From Amia ocellicauda (taxonomy: Eukaryota > Chordata > Actinopteri > Amiiformes > Amiidae): a stretch of 64,000 nucleotides of DNA. Below are positions 35,701-47,823 of the stretch, piece after piece (position 1 is the first letter of the stretch; the number at the start of each line of letters is the position of its first letter). Under the pieces are notes generated by a model, which saw only the letters and a list, made by a program, of their open reading frames with translations, made no database searches and was not told where the DNA came from. Where the stretch lies: the NCBI RefSeq assembly GCF_036373705.1, contig NC_089851.1, positions 7,985,420 to 8,049,419 of the forward strand, given 5' to 3'. The position numbers and the translations under genes were made by a program.

Positions 35701-36713
35701 GCCAAGAGATACAGAAGCCTGCGTAGCAGCACTGTCAGGTTCAGTACAAGCTTTTACCCGGCTGCTATTGCATTGTTAAACATAACACTTCAATGACTGT
35801 ACCTGTCACCTATTTTATGTGCTGCTATGCAAATGTGCAAACATATTTATTGAGGTTGGTGCAATATTAATACAATTGTCTCTCATAATCTCTCTCCCTG
35901 TTCCTCACAACTCTCCCCCCTCTTGTTGTGCAATAATATATTGGTGAAATATCTACAATTTATTTAGTTATTTGTTGTTATTTATATCTGTGTTTTTATG
36001 CGGAGCCAGGCTCGTAATTTCGTTCTGCTCTATATCTTTGATGTCTTTGCTGAATGACGATAAAGAATATTCTATTCTATTCTAAATTATTTTGTATAAA
36101 TTTAAACTAATTAAATGCAAATCTGGTTTAACATTGATTTCTGAACTTGAAGTAGTCTCTTAAATTTTTATAGAGCTGTAGGTTGAAGTGACAACAATTA
36201 TTTGCTTTCCAAAAATTCAGGAGTACATTTTGTACTGTAGTTATTTATGTGAGAACGCATTTCTGATTTAATAAACCTGAAGAAAAATAAAATGTTATGT
36301 GCTGTGTGAGTGAGACCGGCCCACATGGTACTCACCGCAGTGGCCTCAGACTGATTCTGCTGCTGGTGGGATGGCCAGTCCGCCAACGGCTGGTCAACAT
36401 GCACCTCAGTCAGTTCCTGCTGTTTGACGTTCACTGCCACCTGTTCCTGGGAGGCTACACTCACAGGCTTCTGGGAATAGGGAAACCTCACAGGCCTCCA
36501 GGTGGCTGTGCTCACTTTACCGGGATTCCAGGGGACCGCGGTCACGTTATAGGGATACCGGAGGGCTGAGGTCTCTCTCGTGAACGTCGAGGGGACGGCC
36601 GGCAGGACAGTCACCGGCTCCTGGGGGGCTGGGGTCACTTCCTGCACCGTTGACTGTGCAGTCAGCATCAGCTCCGTGACCTGGCGCGAAACCCTGGCAG
36701 CAACCTCCGTCTC
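29788..36713 (-). CDS. Unrecognised gene with duplicated exon and Thr-Gln repeat exon
   Basis: I infer this gene from splice sites. The exons, 5' to 3' on the minus strand, are: A 36713-36336 (126 codons); B 32263-31880 (128 codons, near-identical to A); C 30737-30281 (152 codons plus one base); D 29891-29788, ending in TGA. A, B and C begin in phase 0. C ends with a single base and D starts with the two needed. All have AG acceptors and GT donors (GTGAGT, GTGAGT, GTACGT). A/B hold [18 protein letters not shown] or its variant, [18 protein letters not shown] and a Gln/His-rich end. C is mostly ETQ-type repeats with about 29 TQ pairs. D reads [20 protein letters not shown], a basic stretch with four cysteines that could be palmitoylated. 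I know no family. The upstream exon is uncertain. A Rex1-like LINE lies in the intron between A and B. Confidence 0.5.
30330..30700. repeat. 12-bp minisatellite inside exon C
   Basis: Units of the type GTGTCTCGCTTT, with variants such as GTGTAACGGGTT, are repeated about 30 times. Because the unit length is a multiple of three and contains no stop, most frames stay open. The minus frame is the one framed by splice sites and continuing outside the repeat. Confidence 0.85.
30741..31655. other. Intronic non-coding sequence with hAT-like terminal remnant
   Basis: The end GGGTTTGACACCCCTG near 31318-31333 resembles the reversed terminus of a common fish hAT family. ATACTCGAGTCGTGACG near 30909 resembles another transposon interior. 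I see no exon. Confidence 0.35.
31656..33484. repeat. Segmental duplication, copy 1
   Basis: 31656-32412 matches 36127-36853, and 33122-33484 matches 36854-37214, in the same orientation and with few differences. The 709 bases at 32413-33121 are absent from copy 2. The unit includes exon B and a CpG-containing block with GCGCATGCGC near 33310. Confidence 0.85.
33807..34625 (+). pseudogene. Rex1-like ORF, endonuclease end and linker
   Basis: A 272-residue open stretch lies between the end of the endonuclease and the start of the RT domain. It includes [20 protein letters not shown] and [17 protein letters not shown]. It stops at TAG-TAG. The frame is open upstream to about 33745, so the first Met here is not a true start. 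It belongs to the LINE at 33740-36085. Confidence 0.75.
34837..35796 (+). pseudogene. Rex1-like reverse transcriptase, RT core and C-terminus
   Basis: Two in-frame stretches, 34837-35484 and 35488-35796, are separated by one TAG at 35482-35484. They cover the RT palm with catalytic YADDTTV, the thumb ([18 protein letters not shown]), and the C-terminal domain through [11 protein letters not shown]. It is damaged and does not code for an intact enzyme. Confidence 0.8.
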
Positions 36714-37214
36714 CTACCACAGTGGATAAAAACACAATGAAGTAACTGAGAGCTCGGTTGGTACCTGCAGGGTAGGGGCTCCTCCGGGTCCACTGACTTA
36801 ATGTTCACACACATTGTAAAGCTATTAGTAGGACTACAGAAATAAGTTTGTAATAGGCACACTTATAAAACAATAGTACGGCCTATATTTTAATGTGCTC
36901 ACGTTGTTTAGAGTGAAAAACAACAGACGGCACGATATATTTGCCTCAAACTGCCACTGAATAAGCAAGATAAACTGAACTGCGTGAACAAGGGAATTGC
37001 GCAGTGATGGAGTAAGAATCAGTGTCGCCAGCTAGACTAAGGTGCGCATGCGCTGATTAATGCAGGGTTTCTCCTGCAGAGGGGATTTTGTGGCGCCGCC
37101 AAAGAGGTTTTACCGGCCGCCAAAACGATACGAATTGGAAAGAAATAGCATTTCAAATCCTCTCCGAATGCCTTTACTAGCAATTTATCAAACAACTGTT
37201 GAACACGCAGAACA
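36127..37214. repeat. Segmental duplication, copy 2
   Basis: Direct copy of 31656-33484 lacking its 709-base middle. It contains exon A of the Thr-Gln-repeat gene, with acceptor and donor conserved. The match ends at GAACACGCAGAACAT in both copies. Confidence 0.85.
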
Positions 37215-37557
37215 TTTACATTAGATATATTCACGGCAGCATTTCCAAGTCATTAAGTGTTGGACGTCGCTTGGCCAAAAGCCCGGCGCTGCGGCCGAGT
37301 TTCCTCTTAGTTCAGCCCGCTTGTTGCCGGAGCGGAGCGGGGTTTGCCGGCCGCAGGTTTAATCACTGGACGGCGGTCAGAGCGCAGAGAAGCCCGGATC
37401 TTGGAGAGCAGTGAGGACAGTGCGGGCCGGAGGTGGTGAGTACAGACGCCTAGAAGTGGACACTGTGGCTCGGAGGGGGGGAGCCAAAATCCCGAAGAAG
37501 AACACATTCAGTAATGAAGAAAGCAGTGGCCATCGATGAAGGGACACAGTTACTTAC

Positions 37558-37670
37558 GATCTCTCTAGATGTCCCGATTCCGAGACACGGATTATCGTGC
37601 AAGTTGTGCTCAAGCTCTCTGACCGAACTGAGGGGAGCGACGACGGCCTGGGCCTCGAACTCCGCGCCAT
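37558..37670 (-). CDS. Candidate first coding exon near a CpG-rich promoter
   Basis: The ATG at 37670-37668 opens MARSSRPRPSSLPSVRSESL and continues as STTCTIIRVSESGHLER to a GTAAGTAAC donor at 37557. It lies just downstream (minus strand) of a CpG-rich stretch with two CACGTG boxes. It may be exon 1 of the Thr-Gln-repeat gene. However, it ends in phase 2 and exon A starts in phase 0, so another exon would be needed. Unrecognised. Confidence 0.35.
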
Positions 37671-37699
37671 TGTGACGTAGCCACCGGCGGCGTCCTTAG

Positions 37700-37750
37700 C
37701 GACAGACGTCATCGCCCTGACAACAGTCACAACACGTGTGTGAACACGTG
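37700..37750. promoter_or_regulatory. Candidate promoter with two E-boxes
   Basis: CACGTG occurs at 37733-37738 and 37745-37750, and a CRE-like GACGTCAT lies at 37705-37712. All are within 80 bases upstream of the candidate minus-strand ATG at 37670, in CpG-containing DNA. The assignment is by motif only. Confidence 0.35.
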
Positions 37751-37760
37751 ACTAATCGGA

Positions 37761-37812
37761 AGGGCGCTATACATATCAATGGATTGATTCATTGATTGAT
37801 CGATTGATTGGA
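37761..37812 (+). mobile_element. L2-like LINE, terminal stub
   Basis: GGGCGCTATACATATCAATG followed by degenerate (TTGA)n matches the 3' end of the 1957-3705 family. Confidence 0.6.
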
Positions 37813-37867
37813 ATACTAATTCACACAAATGTCCTTTGGCTTTCCCTTTGTGTGGGATTGATCTATT

Positions 37868-38173
37868 ACAGAGTTTCCCAACCCTGCTTCTGGAGATCCC
37901 CTACCCTGCTGCGTTTTGTTCCATCTGATCCCTCATTTACTTAATTGAACCCTTAATTGTATTAATTTGATTGAATCTTTACATTCTGTAAACGTTCCTT
38001 AATAAGATAATCATTTCCTTTAACTTAACTTAAACCCCCTACTGTTACAAATAATTAAAAGGCTCTGATTTAGGAAATTGTTAGTTCAATTAAGGGTTCA
38101 ATTAAGTAATTGAGAGCTCGGTTCAAACAGCAGGGTAGGGTGTTCCCCAGGACCAGGGTTGAGAACCACTGAT
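37868..38173. repeat. MITE family M, copy 1
   Basis: A roughly 300-bp non-coding element with imperfect inverted ends: TTTCCCAACCCTG on the left, CCAGGGTTGAGAACC on the right. Its internal landmarks are ACTTAACTTAAACCCC and CAATTAAGGGTTCAATTAAG. The other copies lie at 47941-48262 and 49665-49928. Confidence 0.7.
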
Positions 38174-38284
38174 TAGGGATGCACCGATAAGAAATCTAGA
38201 CATAAAATATTGTACTGCTGGGACTGAAAATATTTTCAAATGTACATTTTCTAAAGTTTTTCAAACAGTTTATAAATACACTAC

Positions 38285-38844
38285 CTGTTGTAATTTCCGC
38301 TGTGTGTCTGCATCAGGCAGATAGCTGTAATCAACATTGTCTAACTTTGGTGACTCTCCACACATCAGTTTATGCACGGTGAGGTTAAGTGCCCTGATCC
38401 CTGGCCCACCATGTGCCAGAGTCCAGGCCATCAGCTTCCCCACTTTGAAATACTTCCTCTCTTCTAAAGCTTTGTGATCATATGTGAAAAACAAGTGCCC
38501 TTGTCTTCCCTCAAATACTCCAAAGCTGGACTGCACTTCTAACATGCGAAGCCAAACAAAAAATGAAATAATCCATTTGACGTGTGTTAAGCAACAGCAC
38601 AAAACAGAACATTTTAGTACAATAAACTGCTGGCATCAATGAAAAAGAGGATTAATGAGACAGTTTGGGGTTTCTTAATTTCTTTTATGTGTATTAAACA
38701 AAGGACATACCTGAAAAACTCGCGTTGGGGTCCTCCATAATCATCCGCTTCTTCCACCACAAATTCAACATTGTATACGTAAGCAACTTTAAAGTCCCCT
38801 AGATCTGACAGACTTTCATACATGACATTACATGTATAATGCAA
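38285..38844 (-). pseudogene. G2E3-like HECT-domain fragment (two exons)
   Basis: Exon 1 ends at 38711. It encodes LSDLGDFKVAYVYNVEFVVE and EADDYGGPQREFF before a GTATGT donor. Exon 2 (about 38538-38285) encodes VQSSFGVFEG, HLFFTYDHKALEERKYFKVG, LMAWTLAHGGPGIRALN and PDADTQRKLQQ before a GTAGTG donor. This is the N-terminal part of the HECT-like domain of fish G2/M-phase-specific E3 ligase-like proteins. The simplest splice pairing joins the exons one base out of frame. The catalytic-cysteine lobe is not found. It is probably a relic. Confidence 0.6.
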
Positions 38845-39466
38845 AATTCAAATGTGTTTTCCCATTGGAAGTTGGGTTTGTTTAGTATCGTGACGTATCT
38901 TCCAACTCCTTACAACTACAGTGGTTTGAAGTTCAGGGGTAGTGTTTTGCAATGGATACACTTTCAACAAGGAAGTCAAATCCAAAATTTGTAAAAGATC
39001 ATATAAATACTCTGATTTTACAAGAAAAAAAAAAGACTTACGATTTCAGTAGTGCTGTTGTTACTACTGTGATCAATCATTTCTTCTTCATCACTGTCAC
39101 TAGAAATGCTAAGCTAAGAAGTCCTCTCTTAAACATATCACACAGCAATGCATTATATTAATAGGCAGATATAGCTGCTACATTTGTTGTATCCTTTATT
39201 TAATGGGTTGGTTTAAATCCCAGGATACCGAGACCAGATAGGTGACGTCAAAATATCAGGACAGCCAGCTTTAGTTGTGCAGCTCTCCTACATCAAGACA
39301 AATGCACTGTACTGCAGCTGCACTTCTGAGACCACCACGGGCACTGTATTTTTAAAGAGCAATATCCATTAAACTTCTGTGCCTTCCTCTAGTCACACAC
39401 ACTGCACTGTCAAAAGTGTTGGCCTGTGGTATGTATGTAACTCTCCTTGTTCTTCTGCTCTATCAG

Positions 39467-40870
39467 GGGGAGCTAACGTTTGAACAGGACTGCTTGGTGG
39501 AAGGTGGGAAGATGGGCCAGATGACCAATGGGATGGAGTACAAGGAGGTATAAGGAGGTCCGGCAGTTTCGAACCCCCCGTCATCGAGGCAATTCGTTGG
39601 CTGAGTACAGAGAGAATCTCGATACATTTTTCATCCAGCTGAAAGAAACACTTCTCCCAGAGTGTCTTGTCATATGGATCACAGCCTCTTGGGAGGAAGA
39701 TTACTGGCGAGTCCTTGTACCTGAGGTAGGTGTCCCCCAGCTGTCACACACAGCTTGCTAGTATTATGCTAAGCTAGTTCAGTGATATGTAGGGCCCCCA
39801 ACCCCTCCCTTCTGCTTCAATATACGCTTTCCCAGTGTATACGTAAGCAACTTTTAAGTCCCCTAGATCTGACAGACTTTCATACATACAAATATCGGAA
39901 CCATCTACAGTCCATGTGTCATAGTGTCAGGAACTGTATGTAACTGATTGCACCACTTTACTTGGACTCATTTGTAAACTGTTCCAGAAAATAATTTCTA
40001 CACTGAGGAGGTAACCTTTAAATGCTCTTTTTATTCAATAGACTGTTTGAATAACAGGACATTTAATGTATAATGCAAAATTCAAATGTTTTGAAGAGCA
40101 GTGCGTCTGCAGTATGATAATAGATGTGTGCATTAAACATGGTAGCCGATGTGATACCATTGCTTTTTAAAAGCTGATGTAATTTCCGGTTTGACAGTAA
40201 GAAAGCAATTACTTTAAATGTCTGTTATTTCTGGTTAGGAAAAGTTGCACACCTAATACACAGGAGAAAAATACTTTAACATCCTTGAATTGCTAAAGGA
40301 GGCATTTGAATATATTACTGAAAATAACCCTGCTGCTGAAATGATGTTGCCAGTATGAATATTAACTTCAACTTTGCAACAAAGAAAAAGTATTTCTGCA
40401 AGACAAAATCTGAATATAAAGCACAAGGCCTGGAAAGCAATTGTAGATGTATTTTCTACTTTACCAGACTTCAAATACACCTACAATTGAATGGGTTTGA
40501 GAGGAGATGTGTTGTGCCAGGACTATCCAGATTTTAATTAGTGTTTCTGGTGTGTCAATGTATTGCATAGGTTTTAAGTTACTTAAGAGATGAACAGAAA
40601 ACTACAGGAATTCCATTTCTTTGTTTTGTTATCCTAGGATCAAAATATCAGCCAAATTAAATACTACATAAGTCAAAAACATACTAACAATATTGTCTAT
40701 CGCCCCTCAGATCCAGCTGCTCAAGGCCAATTTCTACAGTGCCACCCTGGCGGACTCACGCGGTTCTTATGTGCTGGACCTGCACTACCACTTCCGCGTC
40801 AGCCTACAGCACCGTGTGAAGGATGGTATACACTGGGACAGCGGGGCCCACCGCTTTTTGCTGGCGTGGT
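39467..40870 (+). pseudogene. pced1: PCED1/FAM113 (PC-esterase domain) pseudogene
   Basis: The piece at 39467-39725 encodes GELTFEQDCLVEGGKMGQM and NGMEYKEV. After a 10-base tandem duplication (AAGGAGGTAT) that shifts the frame, it encodes RQFRTPRHRGN and SLAEYRENLDTFFIQLKETL. The segment between, which holds the family's RFYFLTRVY...NSCLWD block, is missing. Just after WITA a small deletion shifts the frame again before VLVPE. The last exon at 40711 encodes LKANFYSATLADSRG, YVLDLHYHFRVSLQHRVKDG and IHWDSGAHRFLL, then diverges. PCED1 proteins are GDSL/SGNH-like predicted esterases of unclear substrate. Three lesions make this a pseudogene. A piece of the HECT flank is repeated inside it. Confidence 0.75.
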
Positions 40871-42524
40871 ACTGCCCGACAGCCACCTCCAGTGATCATG
40901 GGAAGGAGTCCAGGGGCAACAACAGTATCTTTGCAACTACTCCCCTCCAAAATATTTATAATTCCTTCAATACGCCATTGCGAGGAGTATCTCGTATTTG
41001 TTAAAGCATATGTTAATGGATATGTTAATGCAAATAGCAAATTGGTCACTATAAAATAACACGGCCAAAATCATTTTAATTAATTATTACCAACACATTT
41101 ATGGGCGTGTTCACTGCGCACGCGTACTTTCGCCAGGCAGCTCATTGTGACAGAGGAGCAGTTTGTCACAACATCTGTATTGTTTGAATGTCATATCGAT
41201 CTATAGCCTTAAATGTACTCATACATTTCGCTAGCTCACATCTTTATATATATTATAAAAGTCTAGGCTAAGTAATGAGTTATAATGTAAACAGTTCAAA
41301 CTACTCGGTCGATTAAAATAAAAGTATATAGCTGGTAACTTGCTATTGTTTTTTCTTGTACTAAGTATGATTGAAGTCTGAAATGTAACAGTATGCATTT
41401 TACACGTGGAAATTGCATTGTGAAATTGTGAACGGGACCATAACTTTATTAATTATCCGCATTTTGCATTAAAACGATATAAATTTAACCGAAGCAGGTT
41501 TCCATTCAAATCAGTGCATTTTAATACGAGACCAGTTATTTCCTATGCAATCCGAAATGCAGTTATATTGAGCTGAGCAGGACAATCACAAATGCCGGCG
41601 TTGGAGGTAAAAACTGGGCCAATGCAGAAATGAAAGCACAGTTTACAATGTGGATGAAGATGAAGTTAAAACAGAAACCGCAGAAGAGCAGCGCTGTGTC
41701 TATAGGATATTATAACTATAGACGCATCACAGAGGCTGCTTTCCATGCACACGATTGCACACTAATGCACAAACACTAATGTGATTTAATGCGGATGTCC
41801 TAATAAAGGTGCTTCCCTTTCGGGTGGATTGTAACAGCACTTAGACGTGCAGAACCGCAGATAGACATTTGAAAAGGGAAATATATGAATTAGATTCCCC
41901 ATTGAACCAGCACGTTTTTCATTATTTTAGAGAGCTTCGACTGCAAAGGGTAAGATTACTTTCAAATAAAATATAAAACCGAACAATAGCCAATCGATGT
42001 TAATAAGTTGTGATTATACACACAGCGCACACACTGTAAGCAGAGCTAATGTCCTGCGTCACTGGTTTGTTTGAGCAGATGCGTTTATTCCCGGCATGCA
42101 TTTCGTTTAGGCCGCTTTTCGCCCGCAGATGTGACGCGCTGAGGCTCCTAAACCCGCCAGTGTGAACGGGGTGTCTGAGGAAAGAGGGACTAAATCTGAG
42201 GCGCCCAGGGCGGCCTAATAAGTGTGAATGGGGTCGAAGACTCTATAATATTTATATCCCAGTCACAATCTGGCTCAAACTAATTGGCAGTGGGATCCAG
42301 CCCATTGCGCTGTGCGGTAGTGAGGTATGGGGTCAACAGGACTGCACTAGTGCAACAAACGCCCAGTGGAAACTAGTGATTCAGACCAGTGATCTGCAGC
42401 GGATTCACATCACCTTGGACCCCTGGTGTCAGAGCTTTAAACTGAAGGATTGTCGGCTCCACAACACCAATACAAATACAGCATACACAATACTGCCCAA
42501 TTTGCAATTATCAAATAATTAAAA
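40871..42524. other. Non-coding stretch
   Basis: AT-rich sequence. No exons, element ends or RNA genes recognised. Confidence 0.4.
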
Positions 42525-42525
42525 A

Positions 42526-42569
<44 letters not shown>

Positions 42570-42730
42570 TTAAAACTTTATTTTGTTATTCTCTTTTAAT
42601 TTTTATTTTATTTCACTAACACAGTATCATAAAACATATAACCTAAAAAATATAAGTATTTAAAACTTTAATTTGTTATTCTCTTTTTATTTTAATTCAC
42701 TAACACAGTGTCATAAAACATTATGAGCTT
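42525..42730. repeat. (TA)n run followed by a tandem duplication
   Basis: (TA)n spans 42531-42565. It is followed by two about 90-base units starting GTATTTAAAACTTTA (about 42566-42655 and 42656-42730). Both contain CACTAACACAGT and CATAAAACAT. Confidence 0.8.
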
Positions 42731-42945
42731 AAAAACACAGTTTATGCTATTAAACATTAACCCCCACAGCAACAGGGTGAGGTAGCAGTGACCTGTTGTC
42801 AAGGTGCTCTTGGGCCCTCACCAAGATGGATGTCATCCTAACAAAATGGCTGACAGGGGAAGGTCAAAGGGTAACCCTAGGGGAGGCTGGGAAGGAGAGG
42901 TTCCAGTTCAAGGGGGTAACCGGAAGGTAAGGTGGGACTTATATA

Positions 42946-43085
42946 CTCTACCAGTCAAAAGGTTTAGAACACCTCCATCAAGCTTTTATTCGCAGTTTAA
43001 TGTCTGAATGTACTCTGAAATTAACTCCTTACATTTCAATAAAAACTGGAAAAATGGGGTGTTCTAAAACTTTTGACCGGTAGTG
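42946..43085. mobile_element. Tc1-type MITE, 140 bp
   Basis: The inverted ends CTCTACCAGTCAAAAG and the reverse complement of CTTTTGACCGGTAGTG enclose a non-coding core. TA flanks both sides, at 42944-42945 and 43086-43087. GTTCTAAAAC near the right end pairs with GTTTAGAAC on the left. Confidence 0.85.
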
Positions 43086-43387
43086 TATATGCTTATATTT
43101 ATTTCCACTTAAATATTTTATATGGAATTTAATTAATCCAATCACCCCAACTACCTGCAGTCCATGACACATAAACCCCTCCCTGCCACAATAACATCAC
43201 AGTCTTTTCTACCAGTTTATTTTTAAATCCACACAAGAAAATATTCCTGGCGATGTTGGCAATTTTAATCTGAGTGTAAAATAACTAATTTGAGTTTCTA
43301 ACTTGACTGGGATCCAAAATTACCGCCATGCAATTTTTAATGTTCCAGAAGCATCTGATTCCATTGTCTTACCTATCAACACTAATA

Positions 43388-43499
43388 TATATGTGTGTGT
43401 GAGAGAGAGAGGGAGAGAGAGACAGAGAGAGACAGAGAGAGAGAGTGTGCATGTGTGTGTGTTTGTGCAAGAGAGAGAGAGTGTGTGAGTGTGAGTGTG

Positions 43500-43533
<34 letters not shown>
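43388..43533. repeat. Compound (GA)n/(GT)n microsatellite
   Basis: GT, then GA-rich, then GT with interspersed GA. The frames on both strands that cross it are artefacts. Confidence 0.9.
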
Positions 43534-43543
43534 TTAGAAATAC

Positions 43544-43800
43544 CCTTCCTGACTCCACACTCTTCACAAAGCCATTCTCCTTCTTGTGTCCCGAATCAGG
43601 ATATTCTGCACTGATGCCAGAGACCAGACGTCGAAGTTCATCCTCAGTTAAGTGATCATGTGTCAGTCTCCTCCGGCTGCTCCGCACACTTAGAGACGAC
43701 ACGCGTGATATCTCAGGAATGGTGAAGTCCTGTTCTAAGAGAGTCCAGCTGTTCCTTGGAGATATTGAATGATGGCTGACTGTGTCACCTCTCCTCATTG
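43544..43800 (-). CDS. Candidate orphan exon, unrecognised
   Basis: A minus-strand frame encodes SWTLLEQDFTIPEISRVSSL, RRRLTHDHLTEDELRRLVSG and AEYPDSGHKKENGFVKSVES. Its composition looks like a real protein. A plausible GTATTT donor lies next to the GT microsatellite. I cannot name a family. It is downstream of the kinase gene on the same strand and could be a terminal part of it or of another gene. Confidence 0.3.
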
Positions 43801-45212
43801 TCCTTAGTGTACAAGAATAATTGTGTACTCGGGCCCAATTTAGAATCCAAAGTTTTTTTTTTTAAAAAGGCTTGTTTTGCCAACTCACACTGAAAACTTT
43901 TTATTTTGTTTGTAGACGGAAGAAACCATATGAGGCAGGGAGGGGGTTAACATAGGTGTTGCAAACCGACGCCTCACTGGAGGTTTTTAGACCCTGACGC
44001 GTCACAGCTGCTCCTTTTCACTCTCAATATCCAGGTGGATGTTCCACTCTTGAGCCCCAGCGTTTTGCAGTTTGGTTTGAAACTGTTAAATGTGATTATA
44101 GCTCATGTATTCCAATATAAAGCTACAATGTGATCGACTGAACCAAAACCTATTACTATTTCTACGTCTTCATCCCTCCTGGATCAGTGCTTAACTGGGT
44201 ACAAGTGGGTATTTAAAATTTGGGGGACCGAACACTATCTGCTATTCCTGATGGAGCGATTCCAATTTCAACTGAAATATTATTAGATGCCTTGCTATAA
44301 AACAAAAACAGATCCAGTTGGCCTGAAAAACATCCACTGTGGGGAAGGTTTAGTGCAGAATGTTTTCCTGCTTGGTTTGTATATTGTATTGCTTTTTAAA
44401 AGACTAAGTATTTAAAACCTATATAATCACGTATGTGTTTGACTGTTCAGATGACAAAACTACAAAGCAACGACAGACTTGACAGAATGTAATATCGTGT
44501 TTATGGATAAGGAGGAAAGGAAAATGTACTTTGTGGGAACAACTTAATTGTGAAGAATGATTTATGACCACAAATACTTCTCAGGGGAAAAGATACAGCG
44601 AGAGGAATGTATTGAGAACTGCACATATGAGTGTCTTATATAATGGGCTTTAATTTAAGGGCTTGTAACATTTCAGCACTGAATGCGTGTTCATATTGAC
44701 TGAGACTGAACTGTTTAAATTGTAATGATTTTATAAACTGAATTTTAGCACAAAATAAAACGCCGCCGTGCGTACAGGAGCCATTAAACGACCCACTTAA
44801 AAATCCCAGCAGCGCTGAAAGGCTAAAGGTCTTCTGTGGGTGGACTGTAGTAACTGTGGAGTTGAAGCCCTGAGTAAGGGTCTCTACACAAACACACACT
44901 CTACTCCTGCTGCTCGTACTACTAATAGTATAGTAGGAGAAGATACCAGGTTGATAAAAGTATATTATTTTGAAGCCACACATGATGTGATGTGCTATTT
45001 GGAAAGAGTTGTAAGTGAATACACTGCACTGTGTAGCAGAGTCATCGTGTGGTGAGACAGTACAGACACTTTCCACTCTCCAGAAGCTGCGGATGATTCA
45101 AAACAACAAGGAGAGGCCAGTGATTCTCCAGTGACACACCTTCATCGTGGCTGGTCAGCAGGACAGCGGGGGACAAACTGAAGTCACAAGGAAGAACAGC
45201 ACTGGCACACAC
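43801..45212. other. Non-coding stretch downstream of the kinase exons
   Basis: I looked here for the missing AGC-kinase C-terminal tail (a turn motif and hydrophobic motif) and did not see it. No other feature is supported. Confidence 0.4.
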
Positions 45213-47225
<2,013 letters not shown>

Positions 47226-47399
47226 CTGCAAATTGAGCACTTGCATGTTAAGAGCAACAACACAGGTGTGGCCCCACGACAGTTCTGTTCATTAGGGTTA
47301 GTACTGACACATTATTTTACAGTAAAATACATACATGCAGACATATAACAGTTATTGGCCAATCCTCTGAGCCAAACACACTAAGACGAATGAGCAAGT

Positions 47400-47823
47400 G
47401 TCAGCTTCCTGAAGGGCTAATCCCCTCTCTGTTTTCCTACATCTGCTGTCGCAAAACACATCTGCCGTGGAGAGCTGTGGCCGATCTCCTGGTAGCAGCT
47501 CCACTCCATGATGGAGTCGCTGTCTCCGCTGCAAAGGTCGGTGAGGCTGGGGGTCTTGGACAGATCCTCTTCAGCACCATCTTCCACTTCAGCACCATCC
47601 TCGGCCTGGGAGAGGCTCTTCTGCAGGAGGACGGGGGTGTCTCCGCTGCAGAAGGCACTGAGGCTGGGGGTCTCGGACAGTCTGGGGGTCTCCGTGTTGG
47701 TCCTGGCACCGGGCTGCTGGTTGCGTGATCTGTACCACCACCAGGCCACGAGCACCAGCGCTACAGGCAGCCCGAACGGCAAGATTGAGCGAAATTTAAT
47801 CTTGTCGAGTCCAGCAGCTACAC
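47400..47823 (-). CDS. Upstream exon with a transmembrane segment
   Basis: After an AG acceptor at 47825-47824 the minus frame reads AAGLDKIKFRSILPFGLPVA, then LVLVAWWWYRSR. This is a hydrophobic membrane-spanning stretch with a basic stop. An acidic region follows, with two related units: SETPSLSAFCSGDTPVLL and SKTPSLTDLCSGDSDSIM. The donor is unclear (GTAGGA near 47441 is one option). It is the next coding sequence upstream of the kinase exons and on the same strand, so it may be its N-terminal part. That link is inferred from position only. PKN relatives normally lack a membrane segment. Confidence 0.45.

Larger units (their letters stand above)
33740..36085 (+). mobile_element. Rex1-like (CR1 superfamily) LINE, 5'-truncated
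   Basis: The visible coding starts in the endonuclease end ([19 protein letters not shown]). It passes the linker ([15 protein letters not shown]) and the RT core ([47 protein letters not shown]). It then reaches the C-terminal domain ([34 protein letters not shown]). The 3' end GAATGACGATAAAG is followed by TATTC repeats near 36062-36084, as in Rex1. Two adjacent stops at 34623-34628, further stops to 34800 and a TAG at 35482 make it dead. Confidence 0.85.

Noticed and set aside
43382..43655. Arg-Glu repeat frame on the plus strand
   Set aside because: Product of the (GA)n/(GT)n microsatellite.
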